From positions 124,001 through 188,000 of the forward strand of contig JBDHYG010000003.1 in assembly GCA_039811225.1 (NCBI GenBank): a stretch of 64,000 nucleotides of DNA, read 5' to 3'. Source of the DNA: JAFDXJ01 sp039811225. GTDB lineage: Bacteria > Bacteroidota > Bacteroidia > Chitinophagales > Chitinophagaceae. The notes under the pieces are model-generated. The model made no database searches. It had not been told where the DNA came from and was given only the letters and a program-made list of their open reading frames with translations. How positions within the stretch are numbered: the first letter of the stretch is position 1; the number at the start of each line of letters is the position of its first letter. A program made the translations under genes and the position numbers. Below, piece by piece: positions 33,067 through 42,555 of the stretch.

Positions 33067-35454
33067 TGCTTCAACCGAGATTTCAAAATTCTTTCCTTCC
33101 CATTTATTCGCATCTGTCCAGAAAAAGGTAAAACCAAAACTTTTATCCGTTTCCTGCAAATCAAAATCGGCATAATAAAAAGTCAGGCCAAGATCGCGGG
33201 TTTCAATATGTTTACTGGTAACCCAGTTATCAGTACTCCAATAAATTATTGCCGGGGCAAGTACTTCTATCCGGAGTTTTTTGGATGACCTGGTTTTACT
33301 GATCTGGTCATTGAAACGCCATTTTGCTACCCGGGCAAGCGTGTTATCTTCGAGGTAACGTTTCCGTGTATGTTCCGGCATATCAAAAATTTTTCCTGCT
33401 TTAATGGAACAGGCAAGTTTGATATATTCGGCATGTGCCCATGTAAGCGGCATAGCAGAACCGGTATGCCGGCCAAAGAATAATTCTTTCGCCGGGATAT
33501 CGGCAGCGTCCCAGATTTGCTCCGGCAGCATGTCATTATTGGAGAATGCTTCCATAGCTTTTAGTAATGCTGCCGCTTTTTCAAAATTACCCGCCGCCAC
33601 TTCATAATGCCCTCTCTCCCCGGTTAGCAGTGGCCAGGCTCTTCCCCGGCCATTCCCATTGCAGGGAAAATCATTTCCCTGTTCATCTTCTCCATAACCA
33701 TCCTGGTTATAGCGATGCCAACAGGGCCCTTCAGGTGTATCCAGTTTTAATAACTGATCAATCACTTTAATGGTATTCAAAATCTTCGGATCATCGGGGC
33801 GGCGCAAACCAAACCGTACCAGGGCCAATGCATCTGTACTGATTAATGCTGTTACGGGCAAAACCCCATTATCTTCCCGGTGGTTTTTTAAAACAATGGT
33901 TTTATCGTTTAATTTGTCAGCTGGTATATTTTCCGGGTTGATGCGTATATAATATCCGGGCACGCCTATTTTTTTGGCCACATCCGTATCTGTTACATAC
34001 GTCCATTCTTCAATGCGTTCATTCCAGTCATCTGCGGTTTCCCGGCAATAGGCCGCAATTTCTTTTTCACCTAATTGATCGGCTAAATTAGCTGCTGCCA
34101 GTAAGCCGGCAATTTGAGTAGCAATTGTGAACGGGGAATAACCGGCTTCTTCTTCCCAACGGTCCTGCTCCGTAGCCGGCCCGTTTTTTATAATAAAATC
34201 AATGGCTTTTTTGATGTGCGACCAATAGCGCTTTAACCTTTTATGCTCCAAATGCAACAGCTCATGACAGGTATCTACCAATAATACAGGTAAGGCAACC
34301 TGGTCCATCTGGATGGCTTGCCAATAAGGGGTTCCATCAAGCCACATATTTTGATGCCAACTACCATCCGGTTTTTGCGTGGTCATTAGATAATTAATGA
34401 TTTCGATGGCATCGGCTTCTGCATGCAAGGCAAGAAAACCACCGGCTGATTCTACCAGGTCGCGGGGCCACACGAGGTGATACCCGCCCAGGTCATCATC
34501 ACCCTTTGATTGTCCCCAGGGAATAGACATACTGGCTACTATGCCTCCGGAAAAACTTTTAGCAGTATTAATTTTTAATACCGTGGCACTGGCCCTGAAT
34601 TTATTACCTGAAGCCAGTTTCCGCAGTTTCATATTTGCCAGTGACCGGTGCCAGGTCAGCCATTCGTCTATATATTTTTTTTGAATAGCTTCATAACCAT
34701 CCAGCAGGCTTGCCCGAGCATGATGGGCCGCTTCAGAAGGGCTGCTGCCAAAACCAATGGCAATGGTGAATTCATTGGATTGGCTGAGATCGATTTCCCC
34801 GGTTAGGGCAATATTTCCATTTTCCGCCAGGGTGTATTCCCATTGCATTTCTTTGTGTTGATACAAATCCTGGTAGCCATCCGAAGTCCCCACAAAACCA
34901 ACCGACATTTTTTTCCAACCCGTTGAGCAAAGCATGGCGAGGCAGGTATCTTCGCGCTCGGCAAATAAGGTGGGAACGCCTTTGTAATTACCCACACGGC
35001 CGGTATTATCACTTCCCCGGTTTTTCAGGTGTGGCGCCAGTAAAGCATATAAGCGAAAGGCGCCTTTGAATTTTGTGGCAGGCTTGAAAATAACTTTTTG
35101 CAATACCGTATCACGTATCGTATCCGCAACAATAAATTTTTCGATTACAAAATTTTTGCTTTTGCAGGTATTGATAATATGATAGGCCGGAATCCCTTCC
35201 CGCATCATTTTGGTTTTGGTATTGGTCGCTCTTTTTTCTTCGGAGAAAAAATCTTGTCCATCGGAAATTAATAATTCCATATCCCGGATACAGGCCATGT
35301 CTTCCCGGGGAAAATAAATCTCATTTAATATACCATGGCTGATGGTAAAAATAACTTCTGATCCTGCATTGATGGCTTTGCCAATTCCTGTTTTTGCGCT
35401 GGAAGTCCACTTAGGAGGAATACCTGGAGCACCCGGCGCTATTTTTTCTTGCAT
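33064..35454 (-). CDS. GH15 glucoamylase/glucodextranase-like glycoside hydrolase
   Basis: The 796-residue protein has an N-terminal beta-sandwich domain as in glucodextranases (about 15-270) and an (alpha/alpha)6 catalytic domain (about 290-690). The catalytic domain includes YHLVWPRDLVESAGG, RWEEEAGYSP (432-441, general acid) and LPEQIWD (643-649, with E645 as likely base). A C-terminal beta domain follows. Such enzymes release glucose from the non-reducing ends of alpha-glucans. There is no signal peptide, so it would act in the cytoplasm on glycogen or imported dextrins. It stands alone on the minus strand, with no sugar-transport neighbours. Confidence 0.88.
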   Translation of the reverse strand: MQEKIAPGAPGIPPKWTSSAKTGIGKAINAGSEVIFTISHGILNEIYFPREDMACIRDMELLISDGQDFFSEEKRATNTKTKMMREGIPAYHIINTCKSKNFVIEKFIVADTIRDTVLQKVIFKPATKFKGAFRLYALLAPHLKNRGSDNTGRVGNYKGVPTLFAEREDTCLAMLCSTGWKKMSVGFVGTSDGYQDLYQHKEMQWEYTLAENGNIALTGEIDLSQSNEFTIAIGFGSSPSEAAHHARASLLDGYEAIQKKYIDEWLTWHRSLANMKLRKLASGNKFRASATVLKINTAKSFSGGIVASMSIPWGQSKGDDDLGGYHLVWPRDLVESAGGFLALHAEADAIEIINYLMTTQKPDGSWHQNMWLDGTPYWQAIQMDQVALPVLLVDTCHELLHLEHKRLKRYWSHIKKAIDFIIKNGPATEQDRWEEEAGYSPFTIATQIAGLLAAANLADQLGEKEIAAYCRETADDWNERIEEWTYVTDTDVAKKIGVPGYYIRINPENIPADKLNDKTIVLKNHREDNGVLPVTALISTDALALVRFGLRRPDDPKILNTIKVIDQLLKLDTPEGPCWHRYNQDGYGEDEQGNDFPCNGNGRGRAWPLLTGERGHYEVAAGNFEKAAALLKAMEAFSNNDMLPEQIWDAADIPAKELFFGRHTGSAMPLTWAHAEYIKLACSIKAGKIFDMPEHTRKRYLEDNTLARVAKWRFNDQISKTRSSKKLRIEVLAPAIIYWSTDNWVTSKHIETRDLGLTFYYADFDLQETDKSFGFTFFWTDANKWEGKNFEISVEA

Positions 35455-35623
35455 AGTATAACTTTTTCCAATTCGCTTAAAGCTATTTCATTGCCATGAA
35501 TTTTTGCCTGAAATAAAAGTTAATACCTGTATTTTCATTTTATTACTGTGGGCATCATCGTTTCTGTTGTAAGAATTGTAGGAAATAATTTTACCGGCAT
35601 GCCATTCGTAATGTTCTAAACAT

Positions 35624-35631
35624 TACTTTTG
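35624..35631 (+). promoter_or_regulatory. Promoter -7 element of tRNA-Pro
   Basis: TACTTTTG fits TAnnTTTG and lies 13 bases before the first base of tRNA-Pro. No clear -33 TTTG is seen. Confidence 0.55.
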
Positions 35632-35644
35632 CAACCCTGTATTC

Positions 35645-35718
35645 CGGGAAGTAGCGCAGGCCGGTAGCGCACCTGGTTTGGGACCAGGGGGTCGCAGGTT
35701 CGAATCCTGTCTTCCCGA
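35645..35718 (+). tRNA. tRNA-Pro (TGG)
   Basis: The acceptor CGGGAAG pairs with CTTCCCG (35711-35717). The anticodon stem CCTGG/CCAGG encloses TTTGGGA with anticodon TGG. It is a single-gene unit with its own promoter element and terminator. Confidence 0.97.
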
Positions 35719-35719
35719 C

Positions 35720-35755
35720 AAGAGCAAAGATCATAGTGACTTTGCTCTTTTTTTT
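35720..35755 (+). terminator. Rho-independent terminator after tRNA-Pro
   Basis: AAGAGCAAAG (35720-35729) pairs with CTTTGCTCTT (35740-35749), followed by eight or so Ts. It isolates tRNA-Pro from the polysaccharide locus. Confidence 0.9.
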
Positions 35756-35951
35756 ACTTGTTTTTATACCTATCCGGCATTGTATTTCTTACAATGAAAA
35801 ATCGTATCTCCTTCGAAAAGAAATCAACCGGTATGAGTAAAAAACATATTTGAATGCTTTCGGAAAAAATGCTTTTTTCCTATATCAATTTATTATGTAT
35901 TTTCAACCCTTCAATGATGCATTTGTATCAGAGAAGGATCAAATTTTCATA

Positions 35952-36716
35952 ATGAAATTTGGAAAACTTGTCAGCTTAACCCGGCTACTACTTATTTATT
36001 TTACCCTCTGCCTGGTTGCAGTAGGTTGCATAGAAACAAAAAATGTAACATACTTCAACAACCTGCCCGATTCCGTATCTGTGGCTTTACAGGCATTGGA
36101 AATTCCCCATCCGGTTGTGAAAGTCAATGATCAACTGGTTATCCAGGTTGGAGGAGAAAATGAAAAGACAGTAGCTTATATCAATCAGTATTATGGCAGC
36201 CCGGGTGGCCTGAATGCCACGGTGGATATTGATGGCAATATCAATTTGCCCCGTATTGGAAAAATCCATATTGCCGGCCTGTCGCAGGATGCAGCACGTG
36301 ATACCATCACACAGGCTTATAAAGAATATTTACTGAACCCGATTGTTTCTATAAAGTTTAGCGATTTTCGTTTTGCTGTCCTCGGCGAAATAAAGGCGCC
36401 GGGTTATTTCACAATGCCCAAAGAAACTGTCAACCTGTTGGAAGCAATTGCTATGGCAGGTGATATGACCACTTATGCCCGGAGAGACCAGGTTAAATTA
36501 TTACGCACTGAAGGAGGTACCCGGCATATCTATACGATCAATTTCCTGGACAGCAGTATGTTGAATTCCCCGTTTTTTTATTTGCATAAAGACGATATCA
36601 TCTATGTGGAGCCCTTGCAGACCAAACAAAATACTGAAAATTTTACCCGCATCTTCCCGGTCATTTCTTCCGTGTTGAGCGTGATAACGATCGTTTTTCT
36701 TTTAATTAAAAAATAA
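35952..36716 (+). CDS. wza: Polysaccharide export lipoprotein, Wza-like
   Basis: I start it at the ATG at 35952, which puts a lipoprotein signal peptide first (MKFGKLVSLTRLLLIYFTLCLVAVGC). An in-frame ATG at 35850 would bury it behind 34 odd residues. The 254-residue protein has the polysaccharide-export domain (about 60-140, DIDGNINLPRIGKIHIAGLSQ) and one SLBB domain (about 150-225). A C-terminal span VISSVLSVITIVFLLIK ends it. It would form the outer-membrane/periplasmic conduit for the glycan. It is the first gene of the locus, with the Wzc-like gene 2 bp downstream. Confidence 0.9.
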   Translation: MKFGKLVSLTRLLLIYFTLCLVAVGCIETKNVTYFNNLPDSVSVALQALEIPHPVVKVNDQLVIQVGGENEKTVAYINQYYGSPGGLNATVDIDGNINLPRIGKIHIAGLSQDAARDTITQAYKEYLLNPIVSIKFSDFRFAVLGEIKAPGYFTMPKETVNLLEAIAMAGDMTTYARRDQVKLLRTEGGTRHIYTINFLDSSMLNSPFFYLHKDDIIYVEPLQTKQNTENFTRIFPVISSVLSVITIVFLLIKK

Positions 36717-36718
36717 GG

Positions 36719-39100
36719 ATGAGTTATCCAACAACCGATATTGAAAGCGTAGAACCTGAAAAAAATTCGGCAAAGGAATTTGATATAAAAAAGTTTCTCT
36801 TCCGGATGTTGTATTTCTCCCCCTGGATTGTATTGTCGCTGATTATTTCTTTTACCATCATCACGCTTTACTTGCGGTACACTCCGAAATTGCATAAAGT
36901 ATCTGCGTACGTATTGATCAAAGATGATGAGGAATCCTCCCCGGATTATAATGTCCTGCGTGAATTAGGGGTGATGCCCGGTAGCAAAGAAGTGCAGAAC
37001 CAGATTGATATCATGCAATCACTGAGTATCATCTCCGGTATTGTGGATTCATTAAATCTTCAAATCAAATTATTAACCAATGCCCGCATTTCCGCCACGC
37101 CATTGTATGGCAAGCACCGGCCATTTTCTGTTGAAGTCATACAAATTGATTCTTTGCCTATCACAACCGGCTTTTACAATGTAGAGATTAATGGCAGCTC
37201 ATTTACCCTGGGGCAGGGCAATCAAAAAATGGTACATCGTTTTGGTGATACATTTCAACTGGGCACTTATCATTTAGTATTTAAAAGAAATGCAGCTGAA
37301 AAAGCCGACCCGGATGGTTACACCTTATCCCTGCAAAAAAAAGAAGATGTAGCGGCAGCCTTGCGTAATGCCATCGTGGTAGTAAAAATGCATGAGATGG
37401 GCGGCATCGTGGAAATTTCCATGCTGGACCAGGTACCTGAGCGCGCCAAGGATATTATCAATGAATTAATAGAAGCTTATAATACGGCTGGAGTTACGGA
37501 TAAAAATGTGGTCGGTAAAAAGACCAGTTCCTTCTTGAATGACCGGGTGGATTCCGTATCACGGGAATTGGATTCACTGGAGATAACGGCAGAAGCTTAC
37601 AAAAAGAAAAATAATATTTCGGATGTGAGTGCGGCAGGCAATGCTTACCTGAGCCGTTCTGAAGATTATGATAAACAGCGGGTGGAAGTAAGCGGTCAAC
37701 TGGAAATTTTAAATGAACTGGAAAAATATATACGCCGGGCAAAAAGTAATACAGATATTATCCCGGCAAATAATGGCTTGCAGGAACCTACACTGGGTGC
37801 GATGATTGGCCAATACAATACAGCTGTACTGGATTACCAACAGCAACAAAAAATTTCCACTGAAAAAGACCCGATCCTCGGCCGTTCCCGGAATGACCTG
37901 AACCAATTGAAAGAAAATATTTTAAAAAATATTCAAAATACCCGCACCGGCCTGCAAACACAATTGGATCAATCCAGTTCATTGAATGCAGATTTCCGGG
38001 CGTTATTATTATCCCTGCCTGAAAAAGAAAGGCAACTCCTGAAATTGCAACGACAAATAGAAATCAAAGAAAAGTTATATCTCTACCTGTTGCAGAAAAA
38101 AGAAGAGACAGAAATTTCCCTGGTTTCCAATATCAATAACAGCCGGGTAGTGGACAGCGCGTATGACCAGGGGATCGTATCACCCAAAGAAGCACAGGCT
38201 AAATATTTTGCTTTCTTCCTTGGCTTGTTGGTACCCATCGTGATCCTGTTACTGAAAGATTTCTTTTATAATAAAATCAGTGAGCGCAGCGAGATTGAGC
38301 GGAATACACAGGCACCCATTCTGGGAGAAATATCTTATACCAAAAAACTTTCCAATGTATTGATCCCTTACCGGAGCCGGTCCATCGTGGCAGAACAGTT
38401 GCGCCTGGTACGTGCCAACCTGCAATATTTTTCGAAGAACAATAACAACCAAACTATTTTGGTTACGTCATTCATCAGCGGGGAAGGGAAAAGTTTTACG
38501 GCCATCAACCTGGCAAATAGCCTGGCAGCCACACAGGCAAAAGTTTTATTGATAGATATTGATTTGCGAAAACCAAAAGTGGATGAATACCTGGGTATAG
38601 AAGCAAAAATGGGGTTGACGGATTATATCATTAAAAAAATCCCGGTAAGCGATATCATCACACCCTTTAAAGGCGATACAAATTTTGATGTAATCACTTC
38701 AGGAGCAGTTCCACCGAATCCGACTGAATTATTGATGCGCCCGGAATTGAATGATTTGTTTGCGTATGTAAAGGAACATTATGATTATGTGATTATTGAT
38801 TCCTCGCCGGTAGGCTTGGTGGCGGATGGTTTTGTAACCAACCATTTTGCCGATATCACCTTATTCATTTTGCGGTATGAGTATTCGTTCCTGAATACTA
38901 TCGAGTATATTGAAAAAATGCGTGTCGAAAATAAATTAGTCAATATTTCTATCATTATGAACGGGATTAAAGAATCATCCCGCCTGCATTATGAAGGGTA
39001 TGGCTATGGCTATGGGTATCATTTCGGAACCGGTTATTACCACGATGAACGAAAGCGGAAGGGCTTGTTGATGCGCTGGTTACGGGGAAAATGGAAATAA
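36719..39100 (+). CDS. wzc: Wzc-like polysaccharide co-polymerase with BY-kinase domain
   Basis: The 793-residue protein starts with a cytoplasmic tail and span 1 (about 32-52), then a large periplasmic Wzz region with coiled coils (about 240-470), span 2 (about 498-516) and a cytoplasmic tyrosine kinase. The kinase has Walker A (SGEGKS near 588-594), Walker A' (LLIDIDLRKP near 609-618) and Walker B (YVIIDSSP near 690-697). The tail holds a tyrosine cluster (YEGYGYGYGYHFGTGYY) expected to be autophosphorylated. Such proteins set chain length and open export with Wza (family knowledge). A UpxY-like regulator follows. Confidence 0.92.
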   Translation: MSYPTTDIESVEPEKNSAKEFDIKKFLFRMLYFSPWIVLSLIISFTIITLYLRYTPKLHKVSAYVLIKDDEESSPDYNVLRELGVMPGSKEVQNQIDIMQSLSIISGIVDSLNLQIKLLTNARISATPLYGKHRPFSVEVIQIDSLPITTGFYNVEINGSSFTLGQGNQKMVHRFGDTFQLGTYHLVFKRNAAEKADPDGYTLSLQKKEDVAAALRNAIVVVKMHEMGGIVEISMLDQVPERAKDIINELIEAYNTAGVTDKNVVGKKTSSFLNDRVDSVSRELDSLEITAEAYKKKNNISDVSAAGNAYLSRSEDYDKQRVEVSGQLEILNELEKYIRRAKSNTDIIPANNGLQEPTLGAMIGQYNTAVLDYQQQQKISTEKDPILGRSRNDLNQLKENILKNIQNTRTGLQTQLDQSSSLNADFRALLLSLPEKERQLLKLQRQIEIKEKLYLYLLQKKEETEISLVSNINNSRVVDSAYDQGIVSPKEAQAKYFAFFLGLLVPIVILLLKDFFYNKISERSEIERNTQAPILGEISYTKKLSNVLIPYRSRSIVAEQLRLVRANLQYFSKNNNNQTILVTSFISGEGKSFTAINLANSLAATQAKVLLIDIDLRKPKVDEYLGIEAKMGLTDYIIKKIPVSDIITPFKGDTNFDVITSGAVPPNPTELLMRPELNDLFAYVKEHYDYVIIDSSPVGLVADGFVTNHFADITLFILRYEYSFLNTIEYIEKMRVENKLVNISIIMNGIKESSRLHYEGYGYGYGYHFGTGYYHDERKRKGLLMRWLRGKWK

Positions 39101-39168
39101 ACAATAGTAATTCATTTCCCTGGTTTTTAAAACTTACCTGTGAGTGAGCAGGCGAAGCTTTGAAATTT

Positions 39169-39678
39169 ATGAAAGAAAATAAACAACTACATTGGTATGC
39201 AATCTATACAAAACCACGTTGGGAGAAGAAAGTGGATGAACGCCTGTTGCTGAAAAATATTCATAGCTGGTGCCCATTGCAGAAAATGGAACGGCAATGG
39301 AGTGACCGGAAAAAAATTATTGACGTCCCTGTTTTTAAATCGTATGTTTTTGTTCAAATCAATATGACCGACCGGTTACGGGTATTGCAAACTGAAGGGG
39401 TGTTGAATTTTGTACATCATGATGGGAAGCCGGCCATTATCCGGGAAGAAGAAATAGATTTGATCAAATCATTCCTTGAAATCCGCGATGCGAAAATATT
39501 CACCTGTTCCTGGGAGTCGCTGTCGCCGGATATGAAAGTAAAGATTCAGGCAGGTATTTTTATGGATAATACCGGGACGGTATTGCGCACCACGACTAAA
39601 AAAGCTTATGTCCGCCTGGATAGCCTGGGACAGGTTATGGTAGTGGAGTTCCCGTTGAATTATGTTCGCCCTTTATAA
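39169..39678 (+). CDS. NusG-family antiterminator, UpxY-like
   Basis: I take the ATG at 39169 (MKENKQLHWYAIYTKPRWEKK). An in-frame TTG at 39160 adds three residues. The 169-residue protein has an NGN domain (WYAIYTKP, then FKSYVFVQINMTDR near 60-75) and a KOW-like C-terminus (about 120-165). It is a specialised NusG paralog of the UpxY/LoaP type. These bind RNA polymerase to read through terminators in long polysaccharide operons (family knowledge). Here it is third, after the export genes, unlike the first-gene position in Bacteroides. Its likely target is this operon of about 25 genes (inference). Confidence 0.85.
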   Translation: MKENKQLHWYAIYTKPRWEKKVDERLLLKNIHSWCPLQKMERQWSDRKKIIDVPVFKSYVFVQINMTDRLRVLQTEGVLNFVHHDGKPAIIREEEIDLIKSFLEIRDAKIFTCSWESLSPDMKVKIQAGIFMDNTGTVLRTTTKKAYVRLDSLGQVMVVEFPLNYVRPL

Positions 39679-39722
39679 GCAAATCAAATCAATACAGTGC
39701 CCGGAATTACCCGGCCTGATTT

Positions 39723-40850
39723 ATGCAGGATAAAAATTATTTTACAGCCCTTACCGGTGTGCGGGCGGTGGCCGCCTTTATGGTTTTCTTTCATCATCAA
39801 AACCAGTCCAATATTTTTCATTTGCCCCTTGGCATTTTTGCCGTGTTGAAAGAATGGCATGTGGGTGTTACAATATTTTTTGTGCTGAGTGGCTTCCTGA
39901 TTACCTATCGTTATTATGATTCCGTCACCTTGTCCACTCATTGGATGAAGAAGTATGCGGTGAATCGTATCGCCCGTATTTATCCCATGTATATCCTGTT
40001 AACCGCCGGAGCTTTTTTATTTCAATATATTTATCAAAATAGCCGGCCCGATTCATTTACCGTGTTCAGTAATATATTTTTGTTCAAAGGTTTTTTTAAT
40101 AATTTAAAATTCACCGGCATTGCGCAAAGCTGGAGCCTCACCGTAGAAGAATGTTTTTATTTCTCAGCGCCGCTCATTTTTTTGTTTCACCGGAAAACAA
40201 GAAAAAGTTTTTTGTTGGTTTTCCTGCTCCTTGGGATGGGATTTCTGTTAGTGTATTTAAATAGTGGCGAATCTACCTATGCTTTTATAGGCAATGATCA
40301 GTTCATGCTTATTTATACTTTCTTTGGCCGGTGTATAGAATTTTTCACCGGTATTTACCTTGCCTTGTTTTTAAAAAATCATCCCGGGAAAATCAATGCA
40401 TCTACTTCCGTAAAATTTACAATCGCCGGAGTGATTGCTTTTGCTATACTAAATATCGGTATGGCCTGGGTGGCCAATGCACAACAGGTGAAATTCAGTA
40501 TCTATAGCATGAGTGGAATTGTACTCAACAATGTTTTCCTGCCCCTCGCTATTGCAGTTTTCTTTTATGGCTTACTGGCAGAAAAAACCATTCTTAAAAA
40601 AATACTGGCATCCCCCTTACTCGAATTATTGGGCAAAAGTTCTTATGTTTTTTATTTGATTCACCTCGGATTTGTGGTAGATATCTTTGATAGGATATTC
40701 CCGTTGCAAAATGTATATGTGCATGTGTTCCTGTTGTTTATTTTCATAAACCTGCTATCTGTTTTGTTATACAAATTTGCCGAAGAACCCCTGCGTCGTT
40801 TCATTAAAAATATTTTCCTGCAACCTGCCAGGCAGCCCGCCATAAGATGA
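39723..40850 (+). CDS. Acyltransferase 3 family membrane protein (OafA-like)
   Basis: The 375-residue protein has about ten membrane spans and the family N-terminus with catalytic-region FHHQNQSN (histidine pair near 22-24) and SGFLITYRYY. It would transfer acyl groups, usually acetyl, onto the glycan at the inner membrane. It lacks a periplasmic SGNH domain. Its stop overlaps the next start (ATGA at 40847), so the two are translationally coupled. The acyl donor and target sugar are unknown. Confidence 0.9.
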   Translation: MQDKNYFTALTGVRAVAAFMVFFHHQNQSNIFHLPLGIFAVLKEWHVGVTIFFVLSGFLITYRYYDSVTLSTHWMKKYAVNRIARIYPMYILLTAGAFLFQYIYQNSRPDSFTVFSNIFLFKGFFNNLKFTGIAQSWSLTVEECFYFSAPLIFLFHRKTRKSFLLVFLLLGMGFLLVYLNSGESTYAFIGNDQFMLIYTFFGRCIEFFTGIYLALFLKNHPGKINASTSVKFTIAGVIAFAILNIGMAWVANAQQVKFSIYSMSGIVLNNVFLPLAIAVFFYGLLAEKTILKKILASPLLELLGKSSYVFYLIHLGFVVDIFDRIFPLQNVYVHVFLLFIFINLLSVLLYKFAEEPLRRFIKNIFLQPARQPAIR

Positions 40851-41836
40851 TAAAAAAAATTCTTGTTATTGGTTTTGGTTCCATTGGCAAACGCCATACG
40901 CAAAATTTATGGGTGATCGGTTACCGGTCTATCACCGTGGTAAAGCCCGGCCCCATTGATTTATCGGCATTCCCGGGGATACACTATTTTCCCTCCATTG
41001 AAGCAGCGTATGCTGAAAATTCTTATGACGCTGTTTTTATCTGCACACCCACTGCCCGGCATATGTTGGATTTGGAAGCGGTATGGCAACTCGGCGCAAG
41101 AACTATTTATTTAGAAAAACCTATCAGCCATACCGATGATGGTGTTGATGCGTTTTTACAAAAAATAAAAAAAGAAAATGCCTGTGTGATCATCGGTTAT
41201 GATTTGCATTTTGACCCGGGAATCATGAAAGTAAAAGAATTATTGACGGGTGGCAGCATGGGGAAATTATTATCAGCCAATGCATTTGTAGGGGAATATT
41301 TACCCGACTGGCGGCCGCATACTGATTATAAAAAGGGCGTTAGTGCTTTACGTGAAAAAGGCGGTGGCGTATTACTCGACCTGGTGCATGAATTGGATTA
41401 CCTCAGTTACCTGGTGGGCGATGCGCAATGTGTAAGTGCACAATATATCAACAGTGGTACTTTGGAAATAGAAACAGAAGAGTTAGCAGAAGTTTTAGTG
41501 AAGTTCCGGAACGGTGCTTTTGCTACCGTGCATCTCGATTACCTGCAACCCATGCTAGTACGCAATTGCCGGTTTACCTGCACGGCAGGCAGCATTTTGT
41601 GGGACCTCGTGGAAGCCAATGTGCAATGGATCAACCGGGCCAAAGAAAGTTTTTCTTTTTCATACCAGGGCTTTCAACGGAATGACCGCTTTAGAGAAAT
41701 CATCAAAGCTTTCCTGGAAAATCCGGGTGACAGCCGCCTGACACATTATGAACAGGGATTGAAAAGTTTATACCTGGCAGTGGCTGCAAAGCAGGCAGCA
41801 GAAAAAGACACTTGTATTTTTTTACCTCTACTTTAA
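40847..41836 (+). CDS. Gfo/Idh/MocA family oxidoreductase
   Basis: The 329-residue protein has an N-terminal NAD(P)-binding Rossmann fold (ILVIGFGSIGKRH at 5-17), the EKP motif (IYLEKPIS near 87-94) and a C-terminal substrate domain (about 120-320). It probably oxidises or reduces a sugar intermediate. Its placement just before a CMP-sugar synthetase, an SDR, NeuB and NeuC suggests a role in a modified nonulosonic acid (inference). The family is too broad to name the substrate. Confidence 0.85.
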   Translation: MIKKILVIGFGSIGKRHTQNLWVIGYRSITVVKPGPIDLSAFPGIHYFPSIEAAYAENSYDAVFICTPTARHMLDLEAVWQLGARTIYLEKPISHTDDGVDAFLQKIKKENACVIIGYDLHFDPGIMKVKELLTGGSMGKLLSANAFVGEYLPDWRPHTDYKKGVSALREKGGGVLLDLVHELDYLSYLVGDAQCVSAQYINSGTLEIETEELAEVLVKFRNGAFATVHLDYLQPMLVRNCRFTCTAGSILWDLVEANVQWINRAKESFSFSYQGFQRNDRFREIIKAFLENPGDSRLTHYEQGLKSLYLAVAAKQAAEKDTCIFLPLL

Positions 41837-41847
41837 AGAATAAACAC

Positions 41848-42555
41848 TTGCATATTATTGCTACTATTTGTTGCCGCGGTGGATCGAAAGGAGTCAAACA
41901 AAAAAATATCCGCTTGTTACGTGGTAAACCCCTGATTGCTTATACCATTGAAGCGGCACGGGCTACCGGAAAATTTGCTGCTATCGTTGTTTCTACCGAT
42001 AGTGAAGCCATTGCCGAAGTGGCCCGGGCATACGGTATCCGGTGGATTTTTATGCGACCCGATGAGTTGGCCACGGATACGGCATCCAAATGGCATGTCT
42101 TCCGGCATGTAGTGGAACAATATGAAAAAGAAACCGACTTGCAGGTAGATTATATGGCCGACCTGGATGTAACCGTTCCTTTAAAAACAAGAGAGGATAT
42201 CAGTGGGGCAGTAGATTTTGCATTGAAAAATGAAGATGCCGATGTCATCATCACGGCTTATCCTCCCGAACGGAATCCGTACTTTAATATGATGGAAATA
42301 CAGGCAGATGGCTTTGCCACCCTGGTAAAAAAAACCGCTACACCCATTGTGCGCCGACAGGATGCGCCTAAGGTGTTAAGTTTAACACCGGCGGTGTATA
42401 TGCTGAAGAAAGAAGCCTTATATCAATTTGATCATTGGAGTAATGCCCGGTGCAAACTTTTTGAAATCCCCCGGGAACGGGCTATTGATATTGATACGGA
42501 AATAGATTTTTCATTTGTAGAATTTTTATTGCATGCACAACAAAAACTTATTTGA
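41848..42555 (+). CDS. Acylneuraminate/nonulosonate cytidylyltransferase
   Basis: No ATG precedes the conserved N-terminus. A TTG at 41848 gives MHIIATICCRGGSKGVKQKN, the normal family start, 11 bp after the previous stop. A TTG at 41812 would overlap the preceding gene. The 235-residue protein has RGGSKG (about 10-15, nucleotide binding), PLIAYTIEAA and a DLDVTVPL metal-site region, and fits NeuA/PtmB-type enzymes that make CMP-sugars from CTP. With NeuB and NeuC downstream it should activate the nonulosonic acid. The first residues before RGGSKG are CC where many homologs have PA. Confidence 0.85.
   Translation: MHIIATICCRGGSKGVKQKNIRLLRGKPLIAYTIEAARATGKFAAIVVSTDSEAIAEVARAYGIRWIFMRPDELATDTASKWHVFRHVVEQYEKETDLQVDYMADLDVTVPLKTREDISGAVDFALKNEDADVIITAYPPERNPYFNMMEIQADGFATLVKKTATPIVRRQDAPKVLSLTPAVYMLKKEALYQFDHWSNARCKLFEIPRERAIDIDTEIDFSFVEFLLHAQQKLI

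Noticed and set aside
35756..35951. Search for an ops/JUMPstart element or leader hairpin before the polysaccharide locus
   Set aside because: No GGCGGTAG-type element and no convincing hairpin found; only AT-rich DNA.
38995..39020. Short GGC/TAT repeat at the 3' end of wzc as a slippage-prone contingency tract
   Set aside because: It encodes the tyrosine-rich tail expected of BY-kinases, and the repeat is short and imperfect.
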